A DNA stretch of 64,000 nt from Nostocales cyanobacterium HT-58-2 (GTDB lineage: Bacteria; Cyanobacteriota; Cyanobacteriia; Cyanobacteriales; Nostocaceae), in assembly GCA_002163975.1 (NCBI GenBank), contig CP019636.1:5955501-6019500 (forward strand), given 5' to 3'. Both the position numbers and the translations under genes were made by a program. Within the stretch, counting starts at the first letter, position 1. Each line of letters starts with the position of its first letter. A model generated the notes under the pieces. The model was not told the DNA's origin and searched no databases. It saw nothing but the letters and a program-made list of their open reading frames with translations. Positions 1 to 9,486 of this stretch are shown here, in pieces.

Positions 1-1
1 A

Positions 2-1747
2 AGGCTCACAGGAAACATCACCTTGCCTGGACGGTATGTCGTACTCATGCCATACGGTAGGGGTGTCAATTTATCACGGCGGATTAAGAGTGAAAACGAG
101 CGCAACCGATTGCGTGCGCTGGCGATTTTGATTAAACCTGCCGGTATGGGTTTGCTAGTGCGCACCGAAGCCGAAGGCAAACCGGAAGAGGCAATTATCG
201 AAGATTTAGAATCGCTACAAAGGCAATGGGAAGCGATTCAGCAAGAAGCGCAATCAACTCGTCCCCCAGCGTTGTTGAATCGGGACGATGATTTTATTCA
301 GCGTGTGCTCCGAGATATGTACGGCGCAGATGTAAATAGGATTGTGGTAGATTCCAGTACTGGTTTGAAGCGGGTGAAGCAGTACCTGCAAAACTGGAGT
401 GGCGGGCAAACACCACAGGGGTTGTTAATTGACCATCACCGCGATCGCACTCCCATCTTAGAGTACTTCCGCATTAATGCCGCCATTAAAGAAGCCCTCA
501 AACCCAGAGTAGACTTACCTTCTGGAGGCTATATCATTATCCAGCCGACAGAAGCACTAACAGTGATAGATGTCAACTCTGGCTCATTTACGCGATCGGC
601 AACTGCAAGAGAAACTGTTTTATGGACAAACTGTGAAGCCGCCACAGAAATTGCTCGTCAGTTGCGGCTACGGAATATTGCAGGTGTCATTGTTGTGGAT
701 TTCATTGATATGGAATCGCGGCGCGATCAACTGCACGTTCTAGAACATTTCAACAAATCGCTCAAAGCAGACAAAGCTCGTCCCCAAATTGCCCAACTCA
801 CTGAGTTAGGTTTGGTTGAACTCACCCGTAAACGTCAAGGTCAAAATATTTACGAATTGTTTGGTAGAGTTTGTGCCACCTGCGGCGGTTTAGGGCACAC
901 TGTTCATTTACCAGGAGAAACTGAAAGCCGACCCCTAGCACCAACAGAATTACCTGACCGCTTTGTCTCCTCCTTACCTCACAGAGAACCACGTCTGCCA
1001 GTGACGCGCCTTCCAGAACAACGGGAAACCTTTGACGGCGGATATGGGGAAGGATACGAGACTGACAATGACTATACTGGCTCAAATTTGGTCAACCATC
1101 CCAGCTATCATGAAATTGGCGATAGCAGGAAGCGTCGTACCCGTCGCAGTCGCCTGGAGAGGGTGAACGGGGGAAATGGGAAAGATGAACCAAGGGTTGC
1201 GGCTAATTCTTTGGCGTTTCTCAATGAGCCAGATTTGGATGATGATGACGCAGAAATGACCTCTCCATCAGAGGTGCCCTCACCTACTATTAGCAAAGCA
1301 TCTTGGGGTGACCGAGCTGAGCGTGGCAAAGTGACAAAGGTAGAACCAGTCAAGCCAGTGGTAGAACCACCAGAGATTGTAACTGTAGAAATGTCATCTG
1401 AGGAACAGGATGTCTACGCTGAGATGGGAGTTTCTCCGTTGGAGAAATTGGGTCGGGAAGTCAAAAATCCCAAGTCTGTTATCATCAATGTCACCTTACC
1501 TGGGTATAGTCCGGCAACACAAACTGAATCCGCTCCAGAATCACCTCCTGCTTCTGAAAGAGTACGCAGTGTAGTCACAGTCGCCGAGCCAACAAGCGAA
1601 CCCATGTTAGAAGCTACGGCTGATGCAGAGGAGCTTGCTGTGATGACGGATGAAACCGAAGTAACCAGCAGCTTAAGCGATAAGCGACGCCGTCGCCGTC
1701 GTTCTTCCTCTGTGGAAACAGGGAAATCCACTGCATCTGAAAGTTAA
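2..1747 (+). CDS. rne: Ribonuclease E/G, 3' part (5' end outside window)
   Basis: Single-strand-specific endoribonuclease that starts mRNA decay and processes rRNA and tRNA. The open frame runs in from the window edge: residues RLTGNITLPGRY precede the first possible start (TTG at 23) and belong to the S1 domain, so the N-terminus is missing. Visible are the DNase I-like catalytic stretches TVIDVNSGSF and VVDFIDMES, which carry the Mg-binding Asp residues, then the zinc-link motif CATCGG. A long low-complexity tail follows and ends in RRRRRRSSS shortly before the stop. In cyanobacteria this arginine-rich nonapeptide is the known docking site for polynucleotide phosphorylase. rnhB starts 7 bp downstream, so the two are probably cotranscribed. 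Confidence 0.96.
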   Translation, partial: RLTGNITLPGRYVVLMPYGRGVNLSRRIKSENERNRLRALAILIKPAGMGLLVRTEAEGKPEEAIIEDLESLQRQWEAIQQEAQSTRPPALLNRDDDFIQRVLRDMYGADVNRIVVDSSTGLKRVKQYLQNWSGGQTPQGLLIDHHRDRTPILEYFRINAAIKEALKPRVDLPSGGYIIIQPTEALTVIDVNSGSFTRSATARETVLWTNCEAATEIARQLRLRNIAGVIVVDFIDMESRRDQLHVLEHFNKSLKADKARPQIAQLTELGLVELTRKRQGQNIYELFGRVCATCGGLGHTVHLPGETESRPLAPTELPDRFVSSLPHREPRLPVTRLPEQRETFDGGYGEGYETDNDYTGSNLVNHPSYHEIGDSRKRRTRRSRLERVNGGNGKDEPRVAANSLAFLNEPDLDDDDAEMTSPSEVPSPTISKASWGDRAERGKVTKVEPVKPVVEPPEIVTVEMSSEEQDVYAEMGVSPLEKLGREVKNPKSVIINVTLPGYSPATQTESAPESPPASERVRSVVTVAEPTSEPMLEATADAEELAVMTDETEVTSSLSDKRRRRRRSSSVETGKSTASES

Positions 1748-1754
1748 CAAACTT

Positions 1755-2504
1755 ATGATAGACACGGAGCAAGCTGTTGCTTCCACTGGATCACCACCAC
1801 CCATGACTCAGATGAGGTGGCTGGAATTTTCCAAGCTGTTAAGCATTCAAGGACTGATTGCAGGCGTGGATGAAGTGGGGCGAGGTGCCCTCTTTGGTCC
1901 TGTGGTCGCTGCGGCGGTGATACTGCCAAATAGTGCTTTGCCAGAACTTATAGCAGCTGAAATTAAAGATAGTAAAAAGCTGTCTAGTTCTCGAAGAGTG
2001 CAGCTGCAAGCGCTAATTAGTACGCTGGCTATAGACTGGAAAATCGGTTTTGCCTCAACAGCCGAGATTGACCAGATGAATATTCTTCAGGCAACGATGT
2101 TAGCAATGAAGCGGGCTGTTCTCAAGCTAAAAGTGCAGCCTGCTTTGTGTTTAATAGATGGCAATCAGTTAGTAAAAGATCTGCCACTGACACAACAAAC
2201 AATAGTCAAGGGGGACGAGCACTCTCTTGCTATTGCCTCTGCTAGCATTGTTGCTAAAGTTTGGCGTGATGATCTGATACTTCGCCTCGCTGCAAAGTAT
2301 CCCATGTACGACTTGGAAAGCAACAAGGGTTATGGAAGTCAGCGACATCTCATGGCTCTGCAAAAGTACGGACCTTCACCATTACATCGTCGATCTTTTC
2401 GTCCTTGTCAGATGACGGGACTTAGTTCTCTTTCACAGAGTGTTGAAATCAGCAAGAAAACACGAATGTCCCAACTTGGGGAAGGGGTAAGACGTAAGAA
2501 ATGA
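1755..2504 (+). CDS. rnhB: Ribonuclease HII
   Basis: Cleaves the RNA strand of RNA-DNA hybrids and starts removal of single ribonucleotides from DNA. The 249-residue frame carries GVDEVGRGALFGPVVAAAVI (first catalytic Asp-Glu pair), a central CLIDGNQ Asp motif and the C-terminal SIVAKVWRD motif. These make up the family's acidic catalytic set. About 35 residues before the core motif and about 30 after it look poorly conserved. ATG at 1755 is taken as the start, only 7 bp after rne; internal Met codons at 1803 and 1815 are possible alternatives. No strong Shine-Dalgarno site is visible, which fits readthrough expression from rne. Confidence 0.95.
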   Translation: MIDTEQAVASTGSPPPMTQMRWLEFSKLLSIQGLIAGVDEVGRGALFGPVVAAAVILPNSALPELIAAEIKDSKKLSSSRRVQLQALISTLAIDWKIGFASTAEIDQMNILQATMLAMKRAVLKLKVQPALCLIDGNQLVKDLPLTQQTIVKGDEHSLAIASASIVAKVWRDDLILRLAAKYPMYDLESNKGYGSQRHLMALQKYGPSPLHRRSFRPCQMTGLSSLSQSVEISKKTRMSQLGEGVRRKK

Positions 2505-2864
2505 GAAATCTCATACAACTTCAAGTTGAATACTGCATACAAGCAGCATGATTGCAGAAACTGGATTTCTCAATTTTGAATTTTAAAATTCTTAATCGAT
2601 AGATTAAGAGGAGTGTTACGTTATGACATAACAATTCGTTAGGTCTTTTAAAGCTGATCTGACCACAGGTATATACAGATAAACACAGATTTCTTGACTA
2701 TAGAATTCCGACAAGTTCGTAAAGATTATCTAGGTGAGTGCTTAGGCAAAGTTACAAACAATAAGGTCACGAATTTATGCAAGCTGTGTTGACATCTGCG
2801 TGTATCTGTACATATCTGTGGTTCAATGATAAAAATGTATTAAAAATCACTAAAATTTTTACAG
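2505..2864. other. Intergenic region with fold-back repeat
   Basis: No gene seen. It lies between rnhB and the 3' end of the DUF1997 gene. It contains an imperfect inverted repeat of about 30 bp (2661-2690 against 2794-2823). GAGAAATC near 2502 and GATTTCTC near 2562 also form a weaker dyad just after rnhB. Confidence 0.6.
2661..2823. repeat. Fold-back repeat (ACCACAG...ACAGAT arms)
   Basis: The left arm at 2661-2690 has elements CCACAGGTAT, TACAGATAAAC and ACAGAT. The right arm at 2794-2823 reads, as reverse complement, CCACAGATAT, TACAGATACAC and GCAGAT. The arms flank roughly 100 bp of AT-rich spacer. Short repeats of this kind are common between cyanobacterial genes; this may be a small non-autonomous element or a remnant. 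Confidence 0.6.
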
Positions 2865-3446
2865 CTACTCTGGATTAAAGATGGGCATACTTTCCTCATC
2901 AAGAACTCTTTCTCGTGTTTGCGAGGTCACCCAACGGCGATAATCTACTAGAAGTTGATGTAGCAATCTTTGCTTAATTGTCAATAAAACACTCTTTAAC
3001 AAACCATTGCCAGTTGTTTCTAAAATTGCTTTGGGCATATAGGAAAATGGCGGTGGCAACTCTACCAACACTTCTAAATCGGCTCTTCCTTGGAGAAGTG
3101 TGCTATTACCTTGCTGATTGGGAGACAAATGTCCTTTTAAATTCAATGTAAAGCGCTCGTTGATATACTCTACACCAAGAATTTCACAACCTTCTGAGCG
3201 CAAATAAATTGTTCCAATTGATTCAGCCCAGACTCTCATGTCCACAGTAGGTTGAATGCTTAGTGACATAAAGTTCAGCGGACGCATTTTCAAGCGAAAA
3301 ATTTCCTCAGAAAGCGGCTGAATACGGCTAGAGTCAACTAAAGCGTTCACCAAGCGTTGAGGCTGACGCAGGTAGTGCTGAATCGGAATAGGCTGCTCTG
3401 GAATAGCAATTTCAACCGATTGAGAGGCAGTAAACCGAGTAGGCAT
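2865..3446 (-). CDS. DUF1997 family protein
   Basis: A 193-residue protein recognised as a DUF1997 member, a family found in cyanobacteria and plastids with no well-established biochemical role. Supporting stretches are the central FMSLSIQPTVDMRVW region and the ELPPPFSYMPKAILETTGN motif followed by a basic LLTIKQRLLHQLLVDYRRW segment. No signal peptide or clear membrane segment is seen, so it is probably cytosolic. ATG at 3446 is used. It is transcribed alone, convergent with rnhB. The length is normal for the family. Confidence 0.85.
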   Translation of the reverse strand: MPTRFTASQSVEIAIPEQPIPIQHYLRQPQRLVNALVDSSRIQPLSEEIFRLKMRPLNFMSLSIQPTVDMRVWAESIGTIYLRSEGCEILGVEYINERFTLNLKGHLSPNQQGNSTLLQGRADLEVLVELPPPFSYMPKAILETTGNGLLKSVLLTIKQRLLHQLLVDYRRWVTSQTRERVLDEESMPIFNPE

Positions 3447-3714
3447 GAGTTTATTAAAATATGTGTTAAATAATTGTAATCTTTTCTTAAGAAATTATGT
3501 TGTTACTCATAAAACCTCTTACCTAAGTCACATTGGCGACTGCGCACTTCACAACGGTCGCGACACCCTTAAGTATCACCCGATCGCGAGTCAGTCTGGT
3601 GACAGGAGAAGGGTCATGAGTTATTAGTCATTGGTGTGGAAAGAAGTTTATCATGTCTGATTACAAGTCAGAAAACTCAATACCAATCGAACTATCTACA
3701 CAAAACTAAACTCT

Positions 3715-4605
3715 ATGACCCTATCGATTGCACATTTAGGACCTCCTGGCACTTACGCAGAACAAGCAGCTCTTCTTTATCTCAACTGGCTAGCTACAAG
3801 TACAGGAGTTGAGGCTATCCTGTGCCCTTATCCCAGCATTGCTCAGTCATTACGGGCTGTTGCTAAAGGTGAGGTACAAGTAGCTGTTGTACCAGTGGAA
3901 AATTCCATTGAAGGCAGTGTGACGATGACACTCGATACACTGTGGCAGTTAGATAGTTTACAAATTCAGTTGGCTTTGGTTATGCCAATTGCTCATACAT
4001 TAATTTCCTGCGCTCAGAGATTGGAGGACATCAAAACAGTTTATTCTCACCCACAAGCCTTAGCACAATGTCAGGTCTGGTTGGAGCGGTTTCTTCCGAC
4101 AGTGCAGCTGATTCCAACGAATTCCACAACTGAAGCACTACTGCAACTGGAGCAAGACTTGACTGTAGCAGCTATCTCATCTCAACGAGCAGCGCAACTA
4201 TACAACCTACCTGTGATAGCTAGTGGTATTAACGACTATCCCGAAAACTGTACTCGCTTTTGGGTGATCAACCAAGGACACATACCAGTCTCTCGTCCTA
4301 CTACTTTAGAACGTGCCAGTCATACATCCCTCGCTTTCAGTGTTCCTGCTAACATACCTGGAGCACTAGTCAAACCTCTGCAAGTGCTAGCCCGTTTAGG
4401 CATTAACCTTAGTAAAATTGAGTCGCGTCCAACGAAGCGTTCTCTTGGGGAATACCTATTTTTTATAGATATAGAAGCAGATGCATCTGAACCACAAGTG
4501 CAATCTGCTTTAGCAGAAATATCCCCCTTCACAGAGATATTAAAAATCTTCGGCAGTTACAAAGTTTTGCCAATCAACACCCACAATCGAGTTGTTAGTG
4601 GTTAA
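3715..4605 (+). CDS. pheA: Prephenate dehydratase
   Basis: Converts prephenate to phenylpyruvate in phenylalanine synthesis. The 296-residue protein has an N-terminal periplasmic-binding-like dehydratase domain (residues about 3-180) beginning AHLGPPGTYAEQAA and containing VPVENSIEGSV and the catalytic Thr-Arg pair in NCTRFWVI. A C-terminal ACT domain (about 200-285) carries the ESRP and YLFFIDIE motifs that bind phenylalanine in feedback-inhibited enzymes. There is no fused chorismate mutase, as is usual in cyanobacteria. ATG at 3715 starts directly at the conserved N-terminus. It is convergent with the LON-domain gene across a hairpin. Confidence 0.96.
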   Translation: MTLSIAHLGPPGTYAEQAALLYLNWLATSTGVEAILCPYPSIAQSLRAVAKGEVQVAVVPVENSIEGSVTMTLDTLWQLDSLQIQLALVMPIAHTLISCAQRLEDIKTVYSHPQALAQCQVWLERFLPTVQLIPTNSTTEALLQLEQDLTVAAISSQRAAQLYNLPVIASGINDYPENCTRFWVINQGHIPVSRPTTLERASHTSLAFSVPANIPGALVKPLQVLARLGINLSKIESRPTKRSLGEYLFFIDIEADASEPQVQSALAEISPFTEILKIFGSYKVLPINTHNRVVSG

Positions 4606-4610
4606 TTGTT

Positions 4611-4644
4611 AGTTATTGCTATTGATTGACTGATAGCAATAACT
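4611..4644. terminator. Bidirectional hairpin between pheA and LON-domain gene
   Basis: Perfect 12-bp arms AGTTATTGCTAT (4611-4622) and ATAGCAATAACT (4633-4644) with a 10-bp loop, between two convergent genes. The flanks are made of TTAGT/AACTAA-type repeats. Neither side has a long T-run, so termination strength is uncertain. Confidence 0.55.
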
Positions 4645-4667
4645 ATTAACAACTAACCACTCATAAC

Positions 4668-5318
4668 TCACAACTTCTGGTTGAAAGTGTCTTTAAGAAC
4701 AGTACGAGCTGCCAAGTGGTTACGAGTAGAAGTTAAAATTTCTGCTTCCCGTTCCAGACGAGCAGCAGTGTCTTGTATTTCTAACAATGCCTGTTGCTCT
4801 GTAGCGACACCGTAAAGGTTACTCGCTACCCAGTAAGATAGCTCTATTGGTAAATCTGGTAAATCTTCTGGCAGTTCGATGTTTTGCTCAGTCAACTTAG
4901 CAGACAAACGCACAACATCTTTAAGCAGTTGTTCTACTTCAGTTGCCAAAGGTCGTAAATCTTGTGCTGGCGGTTGGTCTTCAATCCACTCCACCAAACC
5001 GACTCGATATGGCTTTTCACGAATATACTCTAGGAGGCGAAATCTCTGTTGACCCAATGTCAGCATCTTCATTCGGTCATCTGGTAGCCTTTGATAATGA
5101 ATAACTTCTGCACAGCAACCGACATTAGCAATAGTGCCTTTCATCGGATCTACCATCAAGACCCCGAACCTGCGATCGCTCTCCAAAATTGTGTTCATCA
5201 TGATTCGGTAGCGAAATTCAAAGATATGCAGGGGCAATGGTCTTGTCGGAAACAGAACTACTTCCGGTAACGGGAACAGAGGTAGTTCGCAAACTGCAAT
5301 TCTAGAAGAGGATGTCAT
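4668..5318 (-). CDS. LON peptidase substrate-binding (PUA-like) domain protein
   Basis: A 216-residue protein consisting of the N-terminal domain of Lon protease without the ATPase or peptidase parts. Diagnostic stretches are LPLFPLPEVVLFPTRPLPLHIFEFRYR, shared by Lon N-domains (given here in part: LFPLPEVVLFP), then GTIANVGCCAEV and the C-terminal helical LSYWVASNLY region. Such stand-alone proteins may recognise substrates or bind proteins, but no function is established. It lies downstream of the str operon, separated from rpsJ by a terminator. ATG at 5318 is preceded by AAGG. Confidence 0.88.
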   Translation of the reverse strand: MTSSSRIAVCELPLFPLPEVVLFPTRPLPLHIFEFRYRIMMNTILESDRRFGVLMVDPMKGTIANVGCCAEVIHYQRLPDDRMKMLTLGQQRFRLLEYIREKPYRVGLVEWIEDQPPAQDLRPLATEVEQLLKDVVRLSAKLTEQNIELPEDLPDLPIELSYWVASNLYGVATEQQALLEIQDTAARLEREAEILTSTRNHLAARTVLKDTFNQKL

Positions 5319-5411
5319 TGGTACCTTGGTATAAATTTAATCTTTAAAAGCTTTTATTCTCTGTTTTTCCCGTACTTTTTCTACATTCTATCACTTTGAT
5401 TTTAAAGCTAA

Positions 5412-5441
5412 TAAAAAGCCCTGAAAAAATATCTTTCAGGG
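5412..5441 (-). terminator. Rho-independent terminator after rpsJ
   Basis: On the minus strand, CCCTGAAA (5441-5434) pairs with TTTCAGGG (5426-5419) and is followed by CTTTTTATT. It lies about 80 bp after the rpsJ stop and marks the end of the str operon ahead of the LON-domain gene. Confidence 0.8.
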
Positions 5442-5523
5442 TTATGTTTTCATTTATACTAATTTGACAGAACAATGTTTGTTAGTTGCTCAAAAGTATA
5501 ACTAACTACTGACAAATAACCAG

Positions 5524-5841
5524 TTACAGCTTAACTTCAATATCCACACCGGATGGTAAATCCAGTTTCATCAAAGCATCAATAGTTTTGGAAGAAGGCT
5601 GGTAGATATCGATAATCCGGCGATGGGTACGAGTTTCAAAATGTTCGCGTGAGTCTTTATCTACGTGGGGCGATCGCAACACACAGTAGATTTTGCGTTT
5701 TGTGGGTAAAGGAATTGGTCCTATGGCTGTTGCATTGGTGCGGTTAGCTGTGTCTACAATCTTCTCGCAAGATGTGTCCAGTAAGCGGCGGTCAAAAGCC
5801 TGTAAACGAATTCTAATCTTTTGCTGCTGTAGAGTTGCCAT
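5524..5841 (-). CDS. rpsJ: 30S ribosomal protein S10
   Basis: Head component of the 30S subunit and, as NusE, a partner in antitermination. The 105-residue protein starts MATLQQQKIRIRLQAFDRRL and contains the RTHRRIIDIY loop motif. An upstream in-frame extension to 5928 is rejected because S10 proteins begin at this Met, which is preceded by a GGAAA stretch. It is the last gene of the str operon here, after tuf; S10 following EF-Tu is the usual cyanobacterial order. Confidence 0.97.
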   Translation of the reverse strand: MATLQQQKIRIRLQAFDRRLLDTSCEKIVDTANRTNATAIGPIPLPTKRKIYCVLRSPHVDKDSREHFETRTHRRIIDIYQPSSKTIDALMKLDLPSGVDIEVKL

Positions 5842-5956
5842 CTTAAATTTTCCAGGTTCTGATGAGTTGTGATTTAGACATCGAGGACTAGAGACTGGCG
5901 ACTGGAAAATAACTTTCCCAATCTCCAATCCAGATATATATAGCGTTCATGGACAC

Positions 5957-5992
5957 AAAAAGAGCAGAGTGGGTATTATACCATCTCCGCTC
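5957..5992 (-). terminator. Terminator or attenuator between tuf and rpsJ
   Basis: On the minus strand, GAGCGGAG (5992-5985) pairs with CTCTGCTC (5969-5962), one G-U allowed, with additional TGG/CCA pairing and then TTTTT (5961-5957). It sits directly after tuf, upstream of rpsJ, and may reduce read-through from the highly expressed tuf. Confidence 0.7.
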
Positions 5993-6017
5993 CTCTTTTA
6001 GTTAAGGTGCAAAGGTG

Positions 6018-7247
6018 TTACTTAACGATTTTGGAAACGACACCCGCACCAATGGTACGACCGCCTTCACGAATAGCGAAGCGCATTCCTTGCTCAATCG
6101 CGATCGGGCTGATAAGTTCCACATTCACTTTAATGCGGTCTCCAGGCATCACCATTTCAGCATTACTGCCATCGTCAGCGGTAAAAGTTTTGATTGTTCC
6201 AGTCACATCGGTTGTCCGCACATAGAACTGAGGACGGTAGCCTGCAAAGAATGGTGTTTTGCGACCGCCTTCTTTCTCTGTCAAGACGTACACTTCACCT
6301 TCAAATTCAGTGTGTGGGGTAATTGAACCAGGCTTAGCAATCACCATGCCTCGTTCAATATCAGCTTTTTGAATACCACGCAGTAGTATTCCGGCGTTAT
6401 CACCAGCCATACCTTCATCGAGGCTCTTCTTGAACATCTCGATACCAGTTACGGTGGTGCTGCGAGTAGCTTTGATGCCGACTAACTCTACGTTGTCGCC
6501 GATTTTAACCTTACCCCGCTCAATACGTCCAGTGGCTACTGTACCACGACCTGTGATGGAGAACACGTCTTCTACAGCCATTAGGAAGGGCTTATCCACA
6601 TCACGCTCTGGAGTGGGGATATAAGCATCTACAGCATCCATCAGTGCGTAGATTTTATCTACCCAGGGATTGTCACCTTTCTGAGTCTTGGGGTTAGCAG
6701 TCATTACTTCTAGCGCTTGCAAACCAGAACCCTTGATCACTGGGATATCATCGCCAGGAAATTGGTAGCTAGACAGCAGTTCGCGGACTTCCAATTCCAC
6801 AAGTTCCAACAGTTCTTCATCGTCCACCATGTCTTCTTTATTCAAGAAAACAACGAGGCTGGGAACACCTACCTGTCTTGCCAGCAGGATGTGTTCACGG
6901 GTTTGAGGCATGGGACCGTCAGCCGCAGAAACCACTAGAATCGCACCATCCATCTGAGCAGCGCCAGTGATCATGTTCTTCACATAGTCAGCGTGTCCAG
7001 GACAGTCTACGTGAGCATAGTGCCTTTTCTCGGTTTCATACTCTACGTGAGCAGTGTTGATGGTGATACCCCGTGCCTTTTCTTCGGGAGCTGCATCGAT
7101 TTCATCGTACTTTCTTGCCTGTGCCTGACCCAGAGCTGCTAGGGTCGTGGTGATGGCTGCTGTTAACGTGGTTTTACCGTGGTCAACGTGTCCAATAGTA
7201 CCAATGTTAACGTGGGGTTTATTCCGTTCAAACTTTGCGCGTGCCAT
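6018..7247 (-). CDS. tuf: Elongation factor Tu
   Basis: GTPase that brings aminoacyl-tRNA to the ribosome. The protein is 409 residues, the usual cyanobacterial length. The GTP-binding motifs are all present: GHVDHGKTTL (P-loop), RGITINTAHVEY (switch I), DCPGHADYV (G3) and NKEDMVDD (G4). Domains II and III follow, ending FAIREGGRTIGAGVVSKIVK. ATG at 7247 is 22 bp downstream of the fusA stop and is preceded by AAAGGAAATTAG. Part of the str operon. Confidence 0.99.
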   Translation of the reverse strand: MARAKFERNKPHVNIGTIGHVDHGKTTLTAAITTTLAALGQAQARKYDEIDAAPEEKARGITINTAHVEYETEKRHYAHVDCPGHADYVKNMITGAAQMDGAILVVSAADGPMPQTREHILLARQVGVPSLVVFLNKEDMVDDEELLELVELEVRELLSSYQFPGDDIPVIKGSGLQALEVMTANPKTQKGDNPWVDKIYALMDAVDAYIPTPERDVDKPFLMAVEDVFSITGRGTVATGRIERGKVKIGDNVELVGIKATRSTTVTGIEMFKKSLDEGMAGDNAGILLRGIQKADIERGMVIAKPGSITPHTEFEGEVYVLTEKEGGRKTPFFAGYRPQFYVRTTDVTGTIKTFTADDGSNAEMVMPGDRIKVNVELISPIAIEQGMRFAIREGGRTIGAGVVSKIVK

Positions 7248-7269
7248 GAATGCTAATTTCCTTTACTAA

Positions 7270-9348
7270 CTAAGCGTTCCCTTTGCTTTTCGCTATGATT
7301 GCCTCAGCCACGTTGCGAGGCACTTCTTCATAGTTGCTAAACTCCATTGAGAAGATGCCCCGACCTTGGGTTTTTGATCTGATGTCAGTCGCGTAGCCAA
7401 ACATTTCTGCCAGTGGGACTTTCGCAGTCACTTTGGCAAGGCCTTGCTCAGATCCCATCCCCTCAATTTGCCCACGACGGGAATTGAGGTCGCCCATCAC
7501 GTCCCCAAGGAAGTTTTCGGGAACTTCTACCTCAACTTTCATCATAGGCTCTAACAGGACAGGTGCAGCTTTCATCACTGCTTCCTTCATCGCCATTGAG
7601 CCAGCGATTTTGAAAGCCATTTCCGAAGAGTCTACATCGTGGTATGACCCATCAACCAGCGTCGCTTTGACGTCAATTAGCGGATATCCAGCGAGAACAC
7701 CCGATTCACAGCTTTCTTTCATTCCCTGTTCTGCTGGTCCAATGTACTCTTTAGGTACGACACCACCAACAATCTTAGAGACGAATTCAAAGCCGGTTCC
7801 TGGTTGTCCTGGCTCCAAGTCAATCACAACGTGACCATACTGACCTTTACCACCGCTTTGGCGGATGAATTTACCTTCAACTCTGGTCACTGGCTTGCGA
7901 ATTGTTTCGCGGTAAGCTACTTGTGGCGCACCAACGTTTGCTTCTACTTTGAATTCACGCAACATCCGGTCTACCAGAATTTCCAGGTGTAGCTCTCCCA
8001 TCCCTGCAATCACGGTTTGGTTGGTTTCTTGATCAACACTGACACGGAAGGTTGGGTCTTCTTCCGAGAGAGATTGCAGAGCCTTGGATAGCTTATCCAT
8101 GTCGTTCTTGGTTTTGGGTTCAACCGCCACTGAGATGACAGGCTCAGGAATGAACAGGGATTCCAGAATCACTGGCGAGCCTTCGTCAGAAAGTGTGTCA
8201 CCTGTCAAGGTGTCTTTCAATCCCAACGCAGCTCCCAAATCACCTGCTCGCAGTTCTTCTACGTCAATCCGATCATCTGCTCTCAAGACCACCAAGCGAG
8301 AAATCCGTTCTTTCTTGTTCTTTGTGGCATTGAGGACGTAGCTGCCCTTCTTGAGAACACCAGAATAAACGCGAACGAAGGTCAGGCGACCATAGGGGTC
8401 AGCCATAATCTTGAAGGCAAGAGCTGATAGTGGTTCATTGTCGTCAGCATGACGCTCGACAGCTTCACCATTTGGCAGTGTACCTTGAATTGCCGGTACA
8501 TCGATTGGTGCCGGTAGATAATCTACTACCGCATCCAATAGCAGCTGTACACCTTTGTTTTTGAATGCTGAGCCGCAAAGCATTGGCACAATGCTACCTG
8601 CAATCGTGCCTTTACGTAGAGCGGTGCGGATTTCTTCTTCAGTCAGTTCTTCGCCATCGAAGTACTTGCTCATCAGAGCATCATCAGTTTCCGCTACCGC
8701 TTCAATCAGTTTGGTACGGTACTCTTCGACCTGAGCCGCCATATCTTCGGGCACATCTGTTTCCTGGATATCGGTTCCCTGGTCGTTGGTATACATATAT
8801 GCACGCATCCGTACCAAGTCAACGATACCCTTGAAGTCGCTTTCACTACCAATGGGCAACTGAATAGCTATAGCATTAGCCCGCAGGCGATCGCGCACTT
8901 GCCCGTAAACTTTATAAAAGTCCGCGCCTGTGCGGTCCATCTTGTTAACAAAAACGATACGAGGCACTTTATAGCGATCTGCCTGACGCCACACGGTTTC
9001 TGTTTGCGGCTGCACGCCACCTACTGAACATAAAACCGTAATGACTCCATCTAGCACCCGCATTGAACGTTCTACTTCAATTGTGAAGTCTACGTGTCCT
9101 GGAGTATCAATAATGTTAATTTGATGATTTTTCCAACTGGTGCTAATAGCAGCAGCAGTGATTGTAATTCCCCGCTCCCGCTCCTGTTCCATCCAGTCAG
9201 TTACAGCAGTTCCTTCATGAACTTCACCAATCTTATGAATTATCCCAGAGTAAAATAATATTCTCTCTGTTGTAGTTGTTTTGCCCGCATCTATATGCGC
9301 CGCAATACCTATATTGCGTACTTTCTCTAGCGGGTTTGTACGTGCCAC
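7270..9348 (-). CDS. fusA: Elongation factor G
   Basis: Translocase GTPase of translation, 692 residues, full length. Motifs seen: AHIDAGKTTTTERIL (P-loop), RGITITAAA, DTPGHVDFT and VNKMDRTGADF, followed by domain II and the C-terminal domains with GELHLEI and GQYGHV. The start codon is GTG at 9348, fixed by a strong TAGGAGG Shine-Dalgarno site 5 bp upstream. It sits between rpsG and tuf. This is the chromosomal housekeeping copy judging from its operon position. Confidence 0.98.
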   Translation of the reverse strand: MARTNPLEKVRNIGIAAHIDAGKTTTTERILFYSGIIHKIGEVHEGTAVTDWMEQERERGITITAAAISTSWKNHQINIIDTPGHVDFTIEVERSMRVLDGVITVLCSVGGVQPQTETVWRQADRYKVPRIVFVNKMDRTGADFYKVYGQVRDRLRANAIAIQLPIGSESDFKGIVDLVRMRAYMYTNDQGTDIQETDVPEDMAAQVEEYRTKLIEAVAETDDALMSKYFDGEELTEEEIRTALRKGTIAGSIVPMLCGSAFKNKGVQLLLDAVVDYLPAPIDVPAIQGTLPNGEAVERHADDNEPLSALAFKIMADPYGRLTFVRVYSGVLKKGSYVLNATKNKKERISRLVVLRADDRIDVEELRAGDLGAALGLKDTLTGDTLSDEGSPVILESLFIPEPVISVAVEPKTKNDMDKLSKALQSLSEEDPTFRVSVDQETNQTVIAGMGELHLEILVDRMLREFKVEANVGAPQVAYRETIRKPVTRVEGKFIRQSGGKGQYGHVVIDLEPGQPGTGFEFVSKIVGGVVPKEYIGPAEQGMKESCESGVLAGYPLIDVKATLVDGSYHDVDSSEMAFKIAGSMAMKEAVMKAAPVLLEPMMKVEVEVPENFLGDVMGDLNSRRGQIEGMGSEQGLAKVTAKVPLAEMFGYATDIRSKTQGRGIFSMEFSNYEEVPRNVAEAIIAKSKGNA

Positions 9349-9486
9349 AGCTGCCTCCTATAGTTTTCGCCTCATGATATCTTGTATATTACACTTTGTT
9401 AAGATATTATACTCTTACGGAAAACCGTCTTTTTTGTGTAGGTCTACGATATATCGCTCTTCAGTTACGATATATCGGCTTCTCAC

